This document shows positions 27,867 through 39,170 of a stretch of DNA of 64,000 nucleotides, in pieces (position 1 is the first letter of the stretch; each line of letters starts with the position of its first letter). The translations under genes were made by a program, and so were the position numbers. Source of the DNA: Tersicoccus phoenicis (GTDB lineage Bacteria; Actinomycetota; Actinomycetes; Actinomycetales; Micrococcaceae). The stretch spans positions 1 to 64,000 of the forward strand of contig NZ_MRDE01000046.1 in NCBI RefSeq assembly GCF_001968835.1, written 5' to 3'. A model generated the notes under the pieces. The model did not search any database and was not told the DNA's origin. It saw nothing but the letters and a program-made list of their open reading frames with translations.

Positions 27867-27900
27867 GAAGGGGCCGGATCGGGAACGATCCGGCCCCTTC
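27867..27900 (+). terminator. Intrinsic terminator after catalase
   Basis: A perfect 15-bp stem, gaaggggccggatcg, pairs with its complement around a GGAA loop 12 bases after the catalase stop. The 3' side runs into TTCTCG rather than a long U tract, as is common in high-GC actinomycetes. Confidence 0.9.
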
Positions 27901-27954
27901 TCGTACCTCCGCCGAGGCCAGGGATTCCCCGGCGGAGGAACCTCGGACGCCGCT

Positions 27955-28028
27955 TCAGGCGCCGCGCGGCTTGGTCCTGCGCTCAGGCGCCGCGCGGCTT
28001 GGTCCTGCGCTCAGGCGCCGCGCGGCTT
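27955..28028. repeat. 28-bp tandem repeat at 3' end of alcohol dehydrogenase gene
   Basis: The unit tcaggcgccgcgcggcttgg plus tcctgcgc occurs at 27955-27982 and 27983-28010 as exact copies, and as an 18-base partial copy at 28011-28028. The partial copy holds the ADH stop codon and the codons for its final PRGA residues, so the gene's end appears to have been copied downstream. Confidence 0.9.
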
Positions 28029-29195
28029 GAGCACGACCTTGATGCAGCCGTCTTCCTTCTGCTGGAACGCGCGGTACAGGTCGGCCGCGTCCTCCAGTCC
28101 GCCGCGGTGCGTGGTCATGTCCTGGGTGCTCAGCGGATCCGACGGATCGGACACCAGCGGCATCAGCGTGTCCGTCCAGCGGCGCACGTTGGCCTGGCCC
28201 ATCCGCAGGTTGAGCTGCTTGTCGAACATCTGCAGCATGTTCATCGGGTCCTTGACGCCGCCGTAGACGCCCGAGATCGAGACGGTGCCCCCGCGGCGGA
28301 CGACCTCGATCGCCGTCTTCAGCGCGGTGAGCCCGTCGACGCCGATGGTCTCGGTCGCCTTCTGGGCGAGCTTGTCCGGCAGCAGGCCGGCGAGGTTCTG
28401 CATGGTCCGGCCCACGGGCGCACTGTGAGACTCCATGCCCACCGCGTCGACGACACCGTCCGGACCCCGGCCGTAGGTCTCGTCGCGGATCTGTTCGACG
28501 ACGTCGTCGGACCACGGGATGGTCTTCACCCCGTGTCGCTCGGCCATGGCGCGCCGGTCCGCCTCGGGCTCGACCGCGATGACCTGGTAGCCCCGGTGCA
28601 TGCCGACCCGCGCGGCGAACTGGCCCACCGGGCCGAGGCCGAAGACCGCCAGGGTGCCACCGTCGGGCACATTGGCGTACTCGACGCCCTGCCAGGCGGT
28701 GGGCAGGATGTCGGAGAGGAAGAGGTACTGCTCGTCCGGGCCGTCCGCGGGCACTTTCATGGCACCGAAGTCGGCGTGCGGCACCCGCAGGTACTCCGCC
28801 TGACCGCCCGGCACCGACCCGTACAGCTCGGAGTAACCGAGCATCGCGGCGCCGGTGTTCTTCTCACGCACCTGCGTCGTCTCGCACTGGGACATCAGCC
28901 CGTTGGTGCACATCCAGCAGTGGCCACAGGCAACGTTGAACGGGATGACCACCCGATCGCCGGGGGAGAGGTTGGTGACGCCGGAACCGACCTCCCGGAC
29001 GATGCCCATGGCTTCGTGGCCAAGGATGTCGCCGGCGTTCATGTACGGACCCAACACCTCGTACAGGTGCAGGTCCGAGCCGCAGATCGCCGTCGAGGTG
29101 ACCTCGATGATCGCGTCCGTGGGCTGCTGGATGGTCGGGTCCGGCACCGTCTCGGTGGAGACCTTGCGTTTGCCCTGCCAGGTGACTGCCTTCAC
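28011..29195 (-). CDS. Zinc-dependent alcohol dehydrogenase (formaldehyde dehydrogenase-like)
   Basis: This 394-residue medium-chain dehydrogenase has a catalytic zinc motif AICGSDLHLY (Cys about 37) and GHEAMGIV (His about 59). Structural zinc cysteines lie in ACGHCWMCTNGLMSQC (about 90-105). The Rossmann segment is LAVFGLGPVGQFAA (about 180). The long insert and the IQQPTDAIIEV start place it near glutathione-independent formaldehyde dehydrogenase-like enzymes; the substrate is unproven. The frame is open to 29360, but the GTG at 29195, preceded by GAGGAGGAC, gives the family N-terminus VKAVTWQGK. Confidence 0.92.
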   Translation of the reverse strand: MKAVTWQGKRKVSTETVPDPTIQQPTDAIIEVTSTAICGSDLHLYEVLGPYMNAGDILGHEAMGIVREVGSGVTNLSPGDRVVIPFNVACGHCWMCTNGLMSQCETTQVREKNTGAAMLGYSELYGSVPGGQAEYLRVPHADFGAMKVPADGPDEQYLFLSDILPTAWQGVEYANVPDGGTLAVFGLGPVGQFAARVGMHRGYQVIAVEPEADRRAMAERHGVKTIPWSDDVVEQIRDETYGRGPDGVVDAVGMESHSAPVGRTMQNLAGLLPDKLAQKATETIGVDGLTALKTAIEVVRRGGTVSISGVYGGVKDPMNMLQMFDKQLNLRMGQANVRRWTDTLMPLVSDPSDPLSTQDMTTHRGGLEDAADLYRAFQQKEDGCIKVVLKPRGA

Positions 29196-29442
29196 GTCGT
29201 CCTCCTCGCCAGTCGGATCGACCCGCGGCGGATCGCTCCCGGGCCGATTCTCAGCATACTGACGATGGGAGGACAAGCGCGAGCCGACGAGGGCTGCAGG
29301 GCACGCCGTCGGTCGGGTGGGCGAAGAACTCATGCCAAGAAAACTGACACGTTCCTCCAACCTGCAAATATTGGCCTGATTCTTTACATGTGCACCGGGA
29401 GGTGTGTTCCAGATTCATGGACGCTCTCCGCCGCTGACACAC
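29196..29442. other. Intergenic region with AT-richer leader of the alcohol dehydrogenase gene
   Basis: About 250 bases without a convincing gene. The stretch 29335-29420 is clearly lower in GC than its surroundings. A TATGCT-like hexamer on the minus strand (29253-29258) could be a -10 box for the dehydrogenase. No partner -35 is clear. The ADH frame remains open across part of it but shows no family similarity. Confidence 0.4.
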
Positions 29443-29481
29443 CGAAGGCCGGCCGGAACGGGAGGTTCCGACCGGCCTTCG
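29443..29481 (-). terminator. Intrinsic terminator after the ClpC-like gene
   Basis: A 17-bp stem with one mismatch, starting cgaaggccggccggaac, pairs around a 5-base loop, 15 bases beyond the minus-strand stop of the Clp ATPase gene. It is symmetrical enough to work in both directions. Confidence 0.85.
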
Positions 29482-29495
29482 TCCGTGCCGATCCG

Positions 29496-32051
<2,556 letters not shown>

Positions 32052-32069
32052 AAGGGTTTCCTCCTGGAA

Positions 32070-32090
32070 CCTGAGTGACGTTAACTCATG
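32070..32090 (-). promoter_or_regulatory. HAIR-like operator (HspR site) upstream of the ClpC-like gene
   Basis: cctgagt-N7-actcatg lies 19 bases before the Clp start. The HAIR consensus is CTTGAGT-N7-ACTCAAG. Each half matches 6 of 7 positions, and the 7-base spacer is exact. HspR represses dnaK and clpB operons through such sites in streptomycetes and mycobacteria. No hspR gene is in the window. Confidence 0.75.
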
Positions 32091-32210
32091 TCAACGTGGT
32101 CCCTCCGAGGATATTCCCTGTCGCTGAGAAAGTTGAGCCGGGCTGGCTCAGGGCCGCCGCGGGTTCCCGTCGTTCACCGCGCTGGTGGGCCGGCCGGGAG
32201 ACTTCCGTGC

Positions 32211-33311
32211 CTAACTGTTGCGACCGCGGGCGGTAACGCGCCAACGGTCGACGACGGCCCCATCGCTGACGACCGTCACCTCGTCCACGAGATTGACCGC
32301 CACGCACACGTGGTTGGGGATGACGTGCAGACGGGAGCCGAGGACGGGCAGATCACGGTCATCGGGCCAGACGACGGTGGCGTGGTGCTCGGACAGGGCG
32401 GTGATCCGCGCCTCCAGCTCGCCCGCAACTCGGCCGAAGCCGGTGGTCCACGGCGGCCGGTCCGCACCCAGGACCTTGCTGCCGGTGTCGAGCACGACCC
32501 GCCGCGGCGTCCCGTCGTCACCGTCGTGCCGACTGACGACGGTCCCGATGACGGTCAGGGCGATGTCCTCGGGCCGGCAGCGCTCCAGCTCGAGCTGCTG
32601 GGCGTCACCGAACACGTAGACGCCCGGCCGCACCTCCGTGGCCACCGACGCGTCGGTCAGCAGAGCGGTGGGCGTCGATCCGCCGCTGATGCGTTCGACG
32701 TCGAAGCCGGCGCCGGTGAGCGCGTCGGCGGCCTCGCCCAGTGCCCGCTGTTCGTCCGCCACCGCGGTGCTCGGCATGCCCGGGCCGTAGCTGTGTCCGG
32801 GGAAGGTGAAGACGCCGGTCACGTGCAGGCCGCCGGCCTGCGCGGCGTCGGCGACGGCAACGGCCTCTGCCGGCGCGACCCCGCTGCGGTGGTGGCCACT
32901 GTCCACCTCGACGAGGACGTCGACGTCGTCGACCGCGGGCCCGAGTCGCGTGGCGAGGTTCTGCGCGGCCTCGACGGAGTCGGTGCCCACGCTGACCCGG
33001 GCGAGGGCGGCCAGTCGCATCAATCGTGCGGCCGCTCTGGGCCCGACCCACAGCGGGTAAGCGATGAAGACGTCCGGCGCGCCGTGCTCCACGAACACCT
33101 CGGCCTCGCCGATGGTGGCCACCGTGAGGCCGACGGCCCCGGCCGCCAACTGCAGTGCCGCGATCTGGGGCAACTTGTGGGTCTTGACGTGAGGGCGCAG
33201 AGCGAGGCCCGTCGACCGGACGGCGTCGGCCATCCGGTCGACGTTCCGCACCAGCACGTCCCGGTCGATGAGCGTGATGGGAGTGTCGAGGTGGTCGAGT
33301 CGGGTCGTCAC
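32211..33311 (-). CDS. D-threonine aldolase / D-serine dehydratase-like PLP enzyme
   Basis: This 366-residue fold-type III (alanine racemase-type barrel) enzyme has the PLP lysine in RPHVKTHKLPQIA (about residues 40-52). EVDSGHHRSGV (about 140) and ISGGSTPTAL (phosphate-binding, about 206) are family segments. The C-terminal LHVIPNHVCVAVN contains the metal-binding His and Cys of DSD1/D-threonine aldolases. It would cleave a D-hydroxy amino acid or dehydrate D-serine; sequence alone does not decide. It starts at ATG 33311, just downstream of the decayed mazF. Confidence 0.9.
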   Translation of the reverse strand: MTTRLDHLDTPITLIDRDVLVRNVDRMADAVRSTGLALRPHVKTHKLPQIAALQLAAGAVGLTVATIGEAEVFVEHGAPDVFIAYPLWVGPRAAARLMRLAALARVSVGTDSVEAAQNLATRLGPAVDDVDVLVEVDSGHHRSGVAPAEAVAVADAAQAGGLHVTGVFTFPGHSYGPGMPSTAVADEQRALGEAADALTGAGFDVERISGGSTPTALLTDASVATEVRPGVYVFGDAQQLELERCRPEDIALTVIGTVVSRHDGDDGTPRRVVLDTGSKVLGADRPPWTTGFGRVAGELEARITALSEHHATVVWPDDRDLPVLGSRLHVIPNHVCVAVNLVDEVTVVSDGAVVDRWRVTARGRNS

Positions 33312-33329
33312 CGGTTCAGTCTCGCGGGC

Positions 33330-33532
33330 TCAGCCCGAGCAGTCGACCGCTACGGCCAGTGCCTCGCAGATCTCTCGCATTCGCCGATCTGCCAACCGGC
33401 CCAGACGCTCCACGAGCACAGCCACCGAAACGCTCTCGACCGAGTCGAGATTGACCGCAGACCGTCGAGGAACGGGATCCTCGCCGGGTTCGAGAACCAC
33501 CAGACCTCCCCGCGGACCGGCAGAACACTCAC
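33330..33532 (-). pseudogene. MazF-type toxin, internally deleted
   Basis: The N-terminal frame from GTG 33532 reads [16 protein letters not shown], the MazF/PemK start RGEVWW. The C-terminal MazF end AVNLDSVESVSVAVLVERLG through REICEALAVAVDCSG is encoded in another frame and stops at 33330. The roughly 40-50 central residues of an intact MazF of about 110 aa are missing. The join falls at about 33450-33480, where both frames run side by side. Loss of the core would destroy the ribonuclease. The GTGA overlap with the antitoxin stop shows that this was a genuine toxin-antitoxin operon. Confidence 0.85.
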
Positions 33533-33765
33533 GAGGCCGACGCTGCCTCTCGAAAGGCGGCCAGGTCTCCCCAGTCGTCGGGCTCGTCGAGCGGGTGCTC
33601 GTCGTATGCGGCATAGCTCGCGTCGATCACGGCGGATCGATGACGGGCGAGCAGCGCGGCCAAGGCCTCGTCAACCAGGGTCGCGTCCGTCAACCCGGGA
33701 CGAGCCGATCGTGCCCGGTCGAGAAGGGCGGCATCCACGGTGGTGCTCAGGCGTGTGCGAACCAT
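33529..33765 (-). CDS. Antitoxin of MazEF-type pair (ribbon-helix-helix-like)
   Basis: This 78-residue protein reads [20 protein letters not shown], then [18 protein letters not shown], the ribbon-helix-helix DNA-binding pattern used by many MazE-like antitoxins. An acidic tail ([15 protein letters not shown]) follows that would wrap the toxin. ATG 33765 begins the gene, and its stop overlaps the GTG of the mazF remnant by 4 bases. The antitoxin looks intact although its toxin is broken. It may persist as a stand-alone regulator or protect against related toxins. Confidence 0.8.
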   Translation of the reverse strand: MVRTRLSTTVDAALLDRARSARPGLTDATLVDEALAALLARHRSAVIDASYAAYDEHPLDEPDDWGDLAAFREAASAS

Positions 33766-33976
33766 GTCACGATCATGCCACGCCGTCGTGATGCGGGATC
33801 GAGGAGGCCTCAATTTCCTGCGATGCCTTTTCTCAAGGCCGGTCAGTAACTTCCGCAAAGCGCAGGCAGCGCAGCGGGGAGCGTCAGCGTGGTGAGTCTC
33901 CTCCGCCCGCTTCCGACCGCTTCGGGCGTTCTTACACCGTAATATCGGAGTGTCTCGGACGGCCTTGGGGGGTCTC

Positions 33977-35230
33977 ATGAACGATGTCTGGCAGCCACCT
34001 GCCCGTAACCAGGACGATTCGGCGGCAGCGTGCGGCGCGCGGCGGGCGACGAACGCAAGCCGACGACGTCGGGCGGGTTGGGGTGCCGCCGCGGCACTGG
34101 GCTTGCTCCTGACGCTGACGAACTGCGCCGCGCCGTCCACCGCCTCGATCGCGCCCGGCGCCGGCTTCGGCACCACCCCGACGACGTCGACCGTCTCGGC
34201 GAGTCCCAGCCCGTCGGCCACGCCGACCACCACGCCCACGCCGTCACCCGCCCAGACGGACGCGGCCACCGCGTCCGGCAGCGCACCGAAGGGCGCTCCG
34301 GCTTCGACGCCGGTGAAGACTGCGCCCGCAACCGGCACGGTCGGCGGTGCATCCGCGGTCGGCGTCGCCACCGCCCGGGCACAGCTGGCCGCCCTGCAGG
34401 TGAAGGGCCGCGCTCCGCTGACCGGCTACAGCCGCGACCAGTTCGGGCAGGCGTGGCTGGACGTGGACCGCAACGGGTGCGACACCCGCAACGACATGCT
34501 CCGTGCCCAGCTGACCGCGGTGGTTTTCGCCAACAGCGGGCAGTGCCGGGTGGCCTCGGGAACGCTCGCCGACCCGTACACCGGCACCACCATCCCGTTC
34601 GTGCGCGGACAGGGCACCAGCGAGAAGGTGCAGATCGATCACCTGGTGGCACTCGCCGACGCCTGGCAGAAGGGCGCCCAACAGCTCTCCGCCCAGCAGC
34701 GCGCCGCCTTCGCCAACGATCCGGTGAACCTGCAGGCCACCGACGGCCCCACCAACCAGCGCAAGGGGGCCGGCGACGCGGCCACCTGGCTGCCACCGAA
34801 CACCGCCTACCGCTGCACCTACGTCAGCCGGCAGATCAGCGTCAAGGCGACCTACCGCCTGTGGGTCACCGGCGCGGAGAAGGCCGCGATGACCCGCGTC
34901 CTGGACGCGTGCGGAACCACCGGCGGAGTGGTCCCCGCTCCCATCCCTGCGGACAGGCCACCGGCGACGCCGGCTCCCGCCGCGCCGGCACCCGCCCCGG
35001 CACAACCCGTTCCCGCGGCACCTGCACCGGCGCCGGCCGCGCCCGCTGCTCCCGCTCCGGCTGCTCCCGCGCCCGCTGCTCCCGCCCCAGCTGCTCCTGC
35101 TCCAGCGGCGGCCGCGTACTACAAGAACTGCACCGCCGCGCGGGCGGCGGGTGTGGCGCCGCTCCTGCGTGGACAGCCCGGCTACGCGCCCCGGCTGGAC
35201 CGTGACGGTGACGGCATCGCCTGCGAGTAG
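33977..35230 (+). CDS. Secreted HNH nuclease-like lipoprotein with DUF1524 and excalibur domains
   Basis: This 417-residue lipoprotein has a basic N-terminus, then [13 protein letters not shown] with a lipobox Cys (about 53). A Ser/Thr/Pro/Ala linker leads to a DUF1524/GmrSD-type HNH domain (about 155-320) with [34 protein letters not shown] and W-P elements. A Pro-Ala-rich spacer of about 75 residues ([10 protein letters not shown] units) follows. The C-terminal excalibur calcium-binding motif is [10 protein letters not shown], with its paired Cys in YKNC. This predicts an extracellular, surface-tethered nuclease. ATG 33977 follows a G-rich ribosome site. Confidence 0.88.
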   Translation: MNDVWQPPARNQDDSAAACGARRATNASRRRRAGWGAAAALGLLLTLTNCAAPSTASIAPGAGFGTTPTTSTVSASPSPSATPTTTPTPSPAQTDAATASGSAPKGAPASTPVKTAPATGTVGGASAVGVATARAQLAALQVKGRAPLTGYSRDQFGQAWLDVDRNGCDTRNDMLRAQLTAVVFANSGQCRVASGTLADPYTGTTIPFVRGQGTSEKVQIDHLVALADAWQKGAQQLSAQQRAAFANDPVNLQATDGPTNQRKGAGDAATWLPPNTAYRCTYVSRQISVKATYRLWVTGAEKAAMTRVLDACGTTGGVVPAPIPADRPPATPAPAAPAPAPAQPVPAAPAPAPAAPAAPAPAAPAPAAPAPAAPAPAAAAYYKNCTAARAAGVAPLLRGQPGYAPRLDRDGDGIACE

Positions 35231-35348
35231 CGTGGCCGCGCGTGAGTCGTCCTGCGAGCACGAGGCGCTCCTCGCCGCGCGGGAACCGCCCAGATTGCTC
35301 TCGTACGCTGCTGCAGGTACACGACACCCCGACCCGAGGAGACGACCC

Positions 35349-35645
35349 GTGAACGTGCTGGTTCCCACCGCCATGACCACCACCGGACTGTTCGGCGGGT
35401 ACGCCGTCGCCCGGCTGACCGGGGTGCGCGCCCTCGGCGGCGTCGCCCTCGCCGCGGCGGGTGCGGCCGCCTTCGCCGGCTGGAAGCAGAACGTCGGCGT
35501 CGGGCGCGCCGCGGCGCTGACCGGAATCTACCTGGCCGCCTTCGGCGGCTCCCACCCGTTGGCGAAGAAGCTCGGCGCGTGGCCGTCGGTGGCCACGGTC
35601 GCGGGAGCGACGGCGATCGCCTCGCTCGCGGCCGGACGCCGCTGA
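35349..35645 (+). CDS. Small hydrophobic membrane protein, function unknown
   Basis: This 98-residue protein consists of three hydrophobic segments (TGLFGGYAVARLTG, GVALAAAGAAAFAGW and AALTGIYLAAFGGSHPLAKK regions), with small Ala/Gly residues and little charge. I do not recognise a named family. A GTG start at 35349 follows GGAGACGACC, an acceptable ribosome site. It lies about 120 bases after the HNH lipoprotein on the same strand and converges with the flavin reductase gene. No functional link is visible. Confidence 0.65.
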   Translation: MNVLVPTAMTTTGLFGGYAVARLTGVRALGGVALAAAGAAAFAGWKQNVGVGRAAALTGIYLAAFGGSHPLAKKLGAWPSVATVAGATAIASLAAGRR

Positions 35646-35673
35646 GCCGACAGACGGCCTCGGGACAGGGCGG

Positions 35674-37023
35674 TCAGGCCCCGAGCTGCTCGAGCGCGGC
35701 CTGGTAGGCCTCGTGGTAGGTGGGGAACTGGGCCACCTGGTCCAAGAGGATCTCCAGCGGCAGTTGGGTACGGATGGCCAGGGAGGCTTGGTGGATCCAC
35801 TCACCGGCCTGCGGGCCGATCGCCCACGCCCCGATCAGCACCTTCTTCTCGGCGTCGGCGAGCAGGCCCAGGTGGCCGCGTGGGTTCTGCTCGTAGGTCC
35901 AGGGCCGGGCGATGGCGTCGGCCAGGTCCAGTTCGGTGCCCGTGGTACGGATCCCGCGCTGCACGGCCTGCTGCCGTGTGAGCCCGGAGGCGGCGACCTC
36001 CGGTTCGGAGAAGACCACCCGCGGAATTCCGGCATAGGTGGCGGGGTGGGCCTGGCCAAGGATCGCGTCGGCGGCGATCCGCCCCTGGTACTTCGCCACG
36101 TGCGTGAAGGGCATCACGCCGGTGACGTCGCCGATCGCCCACAGGTTCTGCCCGGCGCGGGCGTGCTCGTCAATGAGCACTTCGCCGTGCTCGCCCAGTC
36201 GTGCCCCCGCGTCTTCGAAGCCCAAGCCCTTGGTGCGAGGTCTACGGCCGGTGCCGAAGATCACCACATCGGCGAGGACCTCGGTGCCATCCTCAAGGGT
36301 GATGACGCTGTCCTCACCGCTTCGGTGAGCCTTGGCCGCCGAGGCGTTCATGCGGATGTCGACCCCGATATCGGCCAGGTACTCATGGACGAGCTCGCCC
36401 ACCCGCGGGTCCTCACGACCGAGCAGGCGGTTTCCACGGTGGACAAGGGTGACCTGCACGCCGAAGCGGGCGAGGAACGTGGCGGTCTCCAGCCCGACGG
36501 CGCTGCCGCCGACGACGACGGCGCGCCGAGGCAGGTCCCGGGTGGTGTAGGTCTCCCGGTTGGTCCAGGCGGTGATCTTCTCGATCCCTTCGATCGGGGG
36601 GATCACCGCTTCAGAGCCGGTCGCGATGATGATGTGCTCGGCGGTGATCTGCCGGTCCCGGGCCTGGATCCGTCCCGGGCCGGTGAGGCGCGCCTCGTCC
36701 TTGATCACGGTGGCACCCTGGTCGGTGTAGCCGTCGACCTGGGCGGAGTCGTCGAGACCGCGGATCATGTAGTCCCGGTACGCGCGGGTGGATGCCCAGT
36801 CCAGTTCGGCCGCGGACACCCCGGCGGCCCGGTGGACCTCGGTACGGGCCTCGCCCGGGCGCAGCACCGTCTTGGAGGGAATGCACGCCCAGTAGGCACA
36901 CTCTCCACCGATCAGCTCGCGTTCGAAGACCGCGACTCTTTTCCCCGCCGTGATGAGGCGGCTGGCCGCGATCTCACCACCGGGGCCCATGCCCAACACG
37001 GCAACGTCGAAATGTTCGCTCAC
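35674..37023 (-). CDS. FAD-dependent pyridine nucleotide-disulfide oxidoreductase
   Basis: This 449-residue flavoenzyme is of the lipoamide dehydrogenase/mercuric reductase class. VLGMGPGGEIAASRL is the FAD dinucleotide fold (residues about 9-23). IGGECAYWACIPSK holds the redox disulfide Cys42-Cys47, with an unusual spacer. VVGGSAVGLETATFL is the NAD(P) fold, and WAIGDVTG (about 295) the second FAD motif. No C-terminal Cys pair or HMA domain is present, so it is not MerA. A role in thiol or metal redox chemistry is possible. It starts at ATG 37023, about 120 bases after the merA stop on the same strand. Confidence 0.9.
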   Translation of the reverse strand: MSEHFDVAVLGMGPGGEIAASRLITAGKRVAVFERELIGGECAYWACIPSKTVLRPGEARTEVHRAAGVSAAELDWASTRAYRDYMIRGLDDSAQVDGYTDQGATVIKDEARLTGPGRIQARDRQITAEHIIIATGSEAVIPPIEGIEKITAWTNRETYTTRDLPRRAVVVGGSAVGLETATFLARFGVQVTLVHRGNRLLGREDPRVGELVHEYLADIGVDIRMNASAAKAHRSGEDSVITLEDGTEVLADVVIFGTGRRPRTKGLGFEDAGARLGEHGEVLIDEHARAGQNLWAIGDVTGVMPFTHVAKYQGRIAADAILGQAHPATYAGIPRVVFSEPEVAASGLTRQQAVQRGIRTTGTELDLADAIARPWTYEQNPRGHLGLLADAEKKVLIGAWAIGPQAGEWIHQASLAIRTQLPLEILLDQVAQFPTYHEAYQAALEQLGA

Positions 37024-37145
37024 GATGTTCTCCTACGGTTCGGTGGGTCTTTCCGTCCTACTCGTCGCATTCGTCGTGCCGTTCCAGCCCCTGTCGGGAC
37101 ATGGACATGAGGTGTCAGAGGCAGCAGCCGCCTGCCCCGTTGCCG

Positions 37146-38591
37146 TCAGGCGGCGCAGCAGGACAGCCTGGACACATCGGTGCGGAAGGACTGGGCGGCG
37201 ATCTTCAGGCCCTCAGCCATCGTCAGGTACGGGCACCACAGGGTGGCCACCTGATCCACGGTCATTCCCGCGGACAGAACGTAGACACCGGCAGCGGCCA
37301 GGTCCCCGGCCTCCTTGGCCACCGCGGTGATCCCGACGATCCGCCCGGTGTCGGCGTCGGCGACGATCTTGACGAAACCCCGGGTGTCGCGATTCACCAA
37401 TGCGCGCGGGACGTGTTCAAGGGGCAGCACCCGGCACTCGCAGCGGATCCCGGCCGCCCTGGCCTGCTTGTCGGTCATGCCGACCGCGCCCACGGCCGGG
37501 GAGCTGAAGGTGACGCGGGGGAGGTGGGCGTAGTCGACCCGCTGCCCGGCGTCGTTGAAGGCGTTCTCCACCGCGGTGATCCCGTGGGCCGAAGCCACGT
37601 AGACGAATTCGGGGTGCCCGGTGACGTCGCCGGCCGCCCAGATCCGGGGATGGGAGGTCGCCAGCGTGTCCTCCACGATGATCTCTCCGCGGTCGCCGGT
37701 GGCGACTCCGACCGTTGCCAGGCCCAGGCCCTCGGTGACGGCCCGGCGCCCGGTGGCGACCAGCAGCCGGTTCGCGGTGTACTCCTGGCGACCGGCTCGG
37801 GTGGTGGCAGTCACCACGACGCCACCGGTGGCCCGGTCGGTGGCCACGGACTCGACGGTGGCATGGCGCACCACCTGCATACCCTCGTCGGCGAACACAC
37901 CGATGAGGGTTCTCGAAACCTCAGGCTCCTCACCGGACAACAGCCGGGAACGGACCAGCATCGTCACCTTCGAACCCAGCCGAGCGAAGAGCTGGGCTTG
38001 TTCCACGGCCACGTAGCCGCCGCCGAGCACGATCATCGACTCGGGAACCTCCTGCAGTTCCATCGCCGTCGTGGAAGTGAGGTAGTCGACCTCCTCCACA
38101 CCGGGAATCGCCGGGATCCACGGGCGTGAGCCCGTGGCCACCAGGTAGTGGCGAGCCCGCACCGTCTCCACCACCCCGCCGCTGTCGGTGATCTCCAGCA
38201 TCGGATCCTGGGCGTTGCCGGTGAACGTTGCGTCACCTTGGCGCAGGTCCCACCCGTAGTCCTCGATCAGGTCCACGTACTTCTCCGAGCGCATCCCCTC
38301 CACCAGGGCGTCCTTACCCGTCACCAGCCCGGGCATGTCCACCGGATCGGCGGAGGTCCTGAGCCCGGGGAACCGGCCGGACGCGTCCAGGGCCACATGA
38401 CGGGCGTCGGCAGCGGCCAGCAGCGCCTTGGACGGTACGCATCCGGTGTTCACACACGTGCCCCCGACGGTGCCCCGCTCGATCATGACCACCCGCTGGC
38501 CCAGGTTGGTCGCTCGGATCGCGGCGGCGAACGCGCCACCGCCGGAACCGATGATGGCCAGATCGAACTCGGACGCTGCGGTCTCAGACAT
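37146..38591 (-). CDS. merA: Mercury(II) reductase
   Basis: This 481-residue flavoprotein reduces Hg(II) to Hg(0) with NADPH. Active-site GGTCVNTGCVPSK places the redox pair at Cys46-Cys51. The FAD fold is IIGSGGGAFAAAI. The C-terminus ends RLSCCAA, giving the vicinal Cys478-Cys479 that passes Hg to the active site and separates MerA from other disulfide reductases. The N-terminal metal-binding HMA domain found in many MerA proteins is absent. ATG 38591 follows GGAGGG; a GTG at 38603 is less likely. No merR, merT or merP is adjacent. Confidence 0.93.
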   Translation of the reverse strand: MSETAASEFDLAIIGSGGGAFAAAIRATNLGQRVVMIERGTVGGTCVNTGCVPSKALLAAADARHVALDASGRFPGLRTSADPVDMPGLVTGKDALVEGMRSEKYVDLIEDYGWDLRQGDATFTGNAQDPMLEITDSGGVVETVRARHYLVATGSRPWIPAIPGVEEVDYLTSTTAMELQEVPESMIVLGGGYVAVEQAQLFARLGSKVTMLVRSRLLSGEEPEVSRTLIGVFADEGMQVVRHATVESVATDRATGGVVVTATTRAGRQEYTANRLLVATGRRAVTEGLGLATVGVATGDRGEIIVEDTLATSHPRIWAAGDVTGHPEFVYVASAHGITAVENAFNDAGQRVDYAHLPRVTFSSPAVGAVGMTDKQARAAGIRCECRVLPLEHVPRALVNRDTRGFVKIVADADTGRIVGITAVAKEAGDLAAAGVYVLSAGMTVDQVATLWCPYLTMAEGLKIAAQSFRTDVSRLSCCAA

Positions 38592-38752
38592 GGAACCCTC
38601 CACGAATCGTTGTGGGACAGCACTACCGCCCCTGCCGGCAGGTGGCAGAACGCGCAGGTGGCAGAGTGAGGCGGTCTACAAGCCATCTTTCACCAGGACG
38701 GTCCGCTGCACCTCGATGCCTCGTTCCGTCGCTGCCACCGGATCGCTCTGGT

Positions 38753-39073
38753 TCAGCCGACCCGCAGTTCGCCCATCTCCTCCCAGCCGTCACCGTCGAC
38801 CTGCCGGGAGACGATCTTCGGTGTGGCCGCGAGGTAGGGCGGGAACTCGGTCTGCATCGCCTGGAAGTGCGGGGAGGTGACGTGGGCCTCGGCCGCGTCG
38901 TCGTCGAACGCCTCGATCAGGACATACTCGTTCGGGTCCTCGACGCTGCGGGACCAGTCGAACCATTTGTTGCCGGGCTCGGCGCGGGTGGCCTCGGTGA
39001 ACGAGCGGCTGATGTCGGGCCACTGGTCGGCGTGCTCGGGCTTCACGGGGAACTTGACGCAGATGAAGATCAT
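38753..39073 (-). CDS. Antibiotic biosynthesis monooxygenase-domain protein
   Basis: This 106-residue dimeric alpha/beta-barrel (ABM) protein begins MIFICVKFPVKPEHADQW. The SFTEATRAEPGNKWFDWSRS helix-strand and YVLIEAFDDDAAEAHVTSPHFQ follow, which is the family pattern seen in YgiN-type quinol monooxygenases and heme-degrading relatives. No catalytic metal or cofactor motif is expected, so substrate assignment is not possible. It lies about 160 bases upstream of merA on the same strand and starts at ATG 39073. Confidence 0.88.
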   Translation of the reverse strand: MIFICVKFPVKPEHADQWPDISRSFTEATRAEPGNKWFDWSRSVEDPNEYVLIEAFDDDAAEAHVTSPHFQAMQTEFPPYLAATPKIVSRQVDGDGWEEMGELRVG

Positions 39074-39170
39074 GGGACCAGCGTAGGGCCGCGGCCACGG
39101 TCACGTGCGGTGGTGGACCCGTCGTCGCCGATTCGTCCGGACTGCGTGAGGAGCGACCCAAGTTGAAGTA

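Noticed and set aside
29251-29442. A 63-codon minus-strand open frame with several Cys residues between the dehydrogenase and Clp genes
   Set aside because: It has no ribosome site, its composition fits translated leader and terminator sequence, and no family is recognised.
33940-33945. TAATAT as a -10 box for the HNH lipoprotein gene
   Set aside because: It is plausible in position, but no -35 at suitable spacing could be found.
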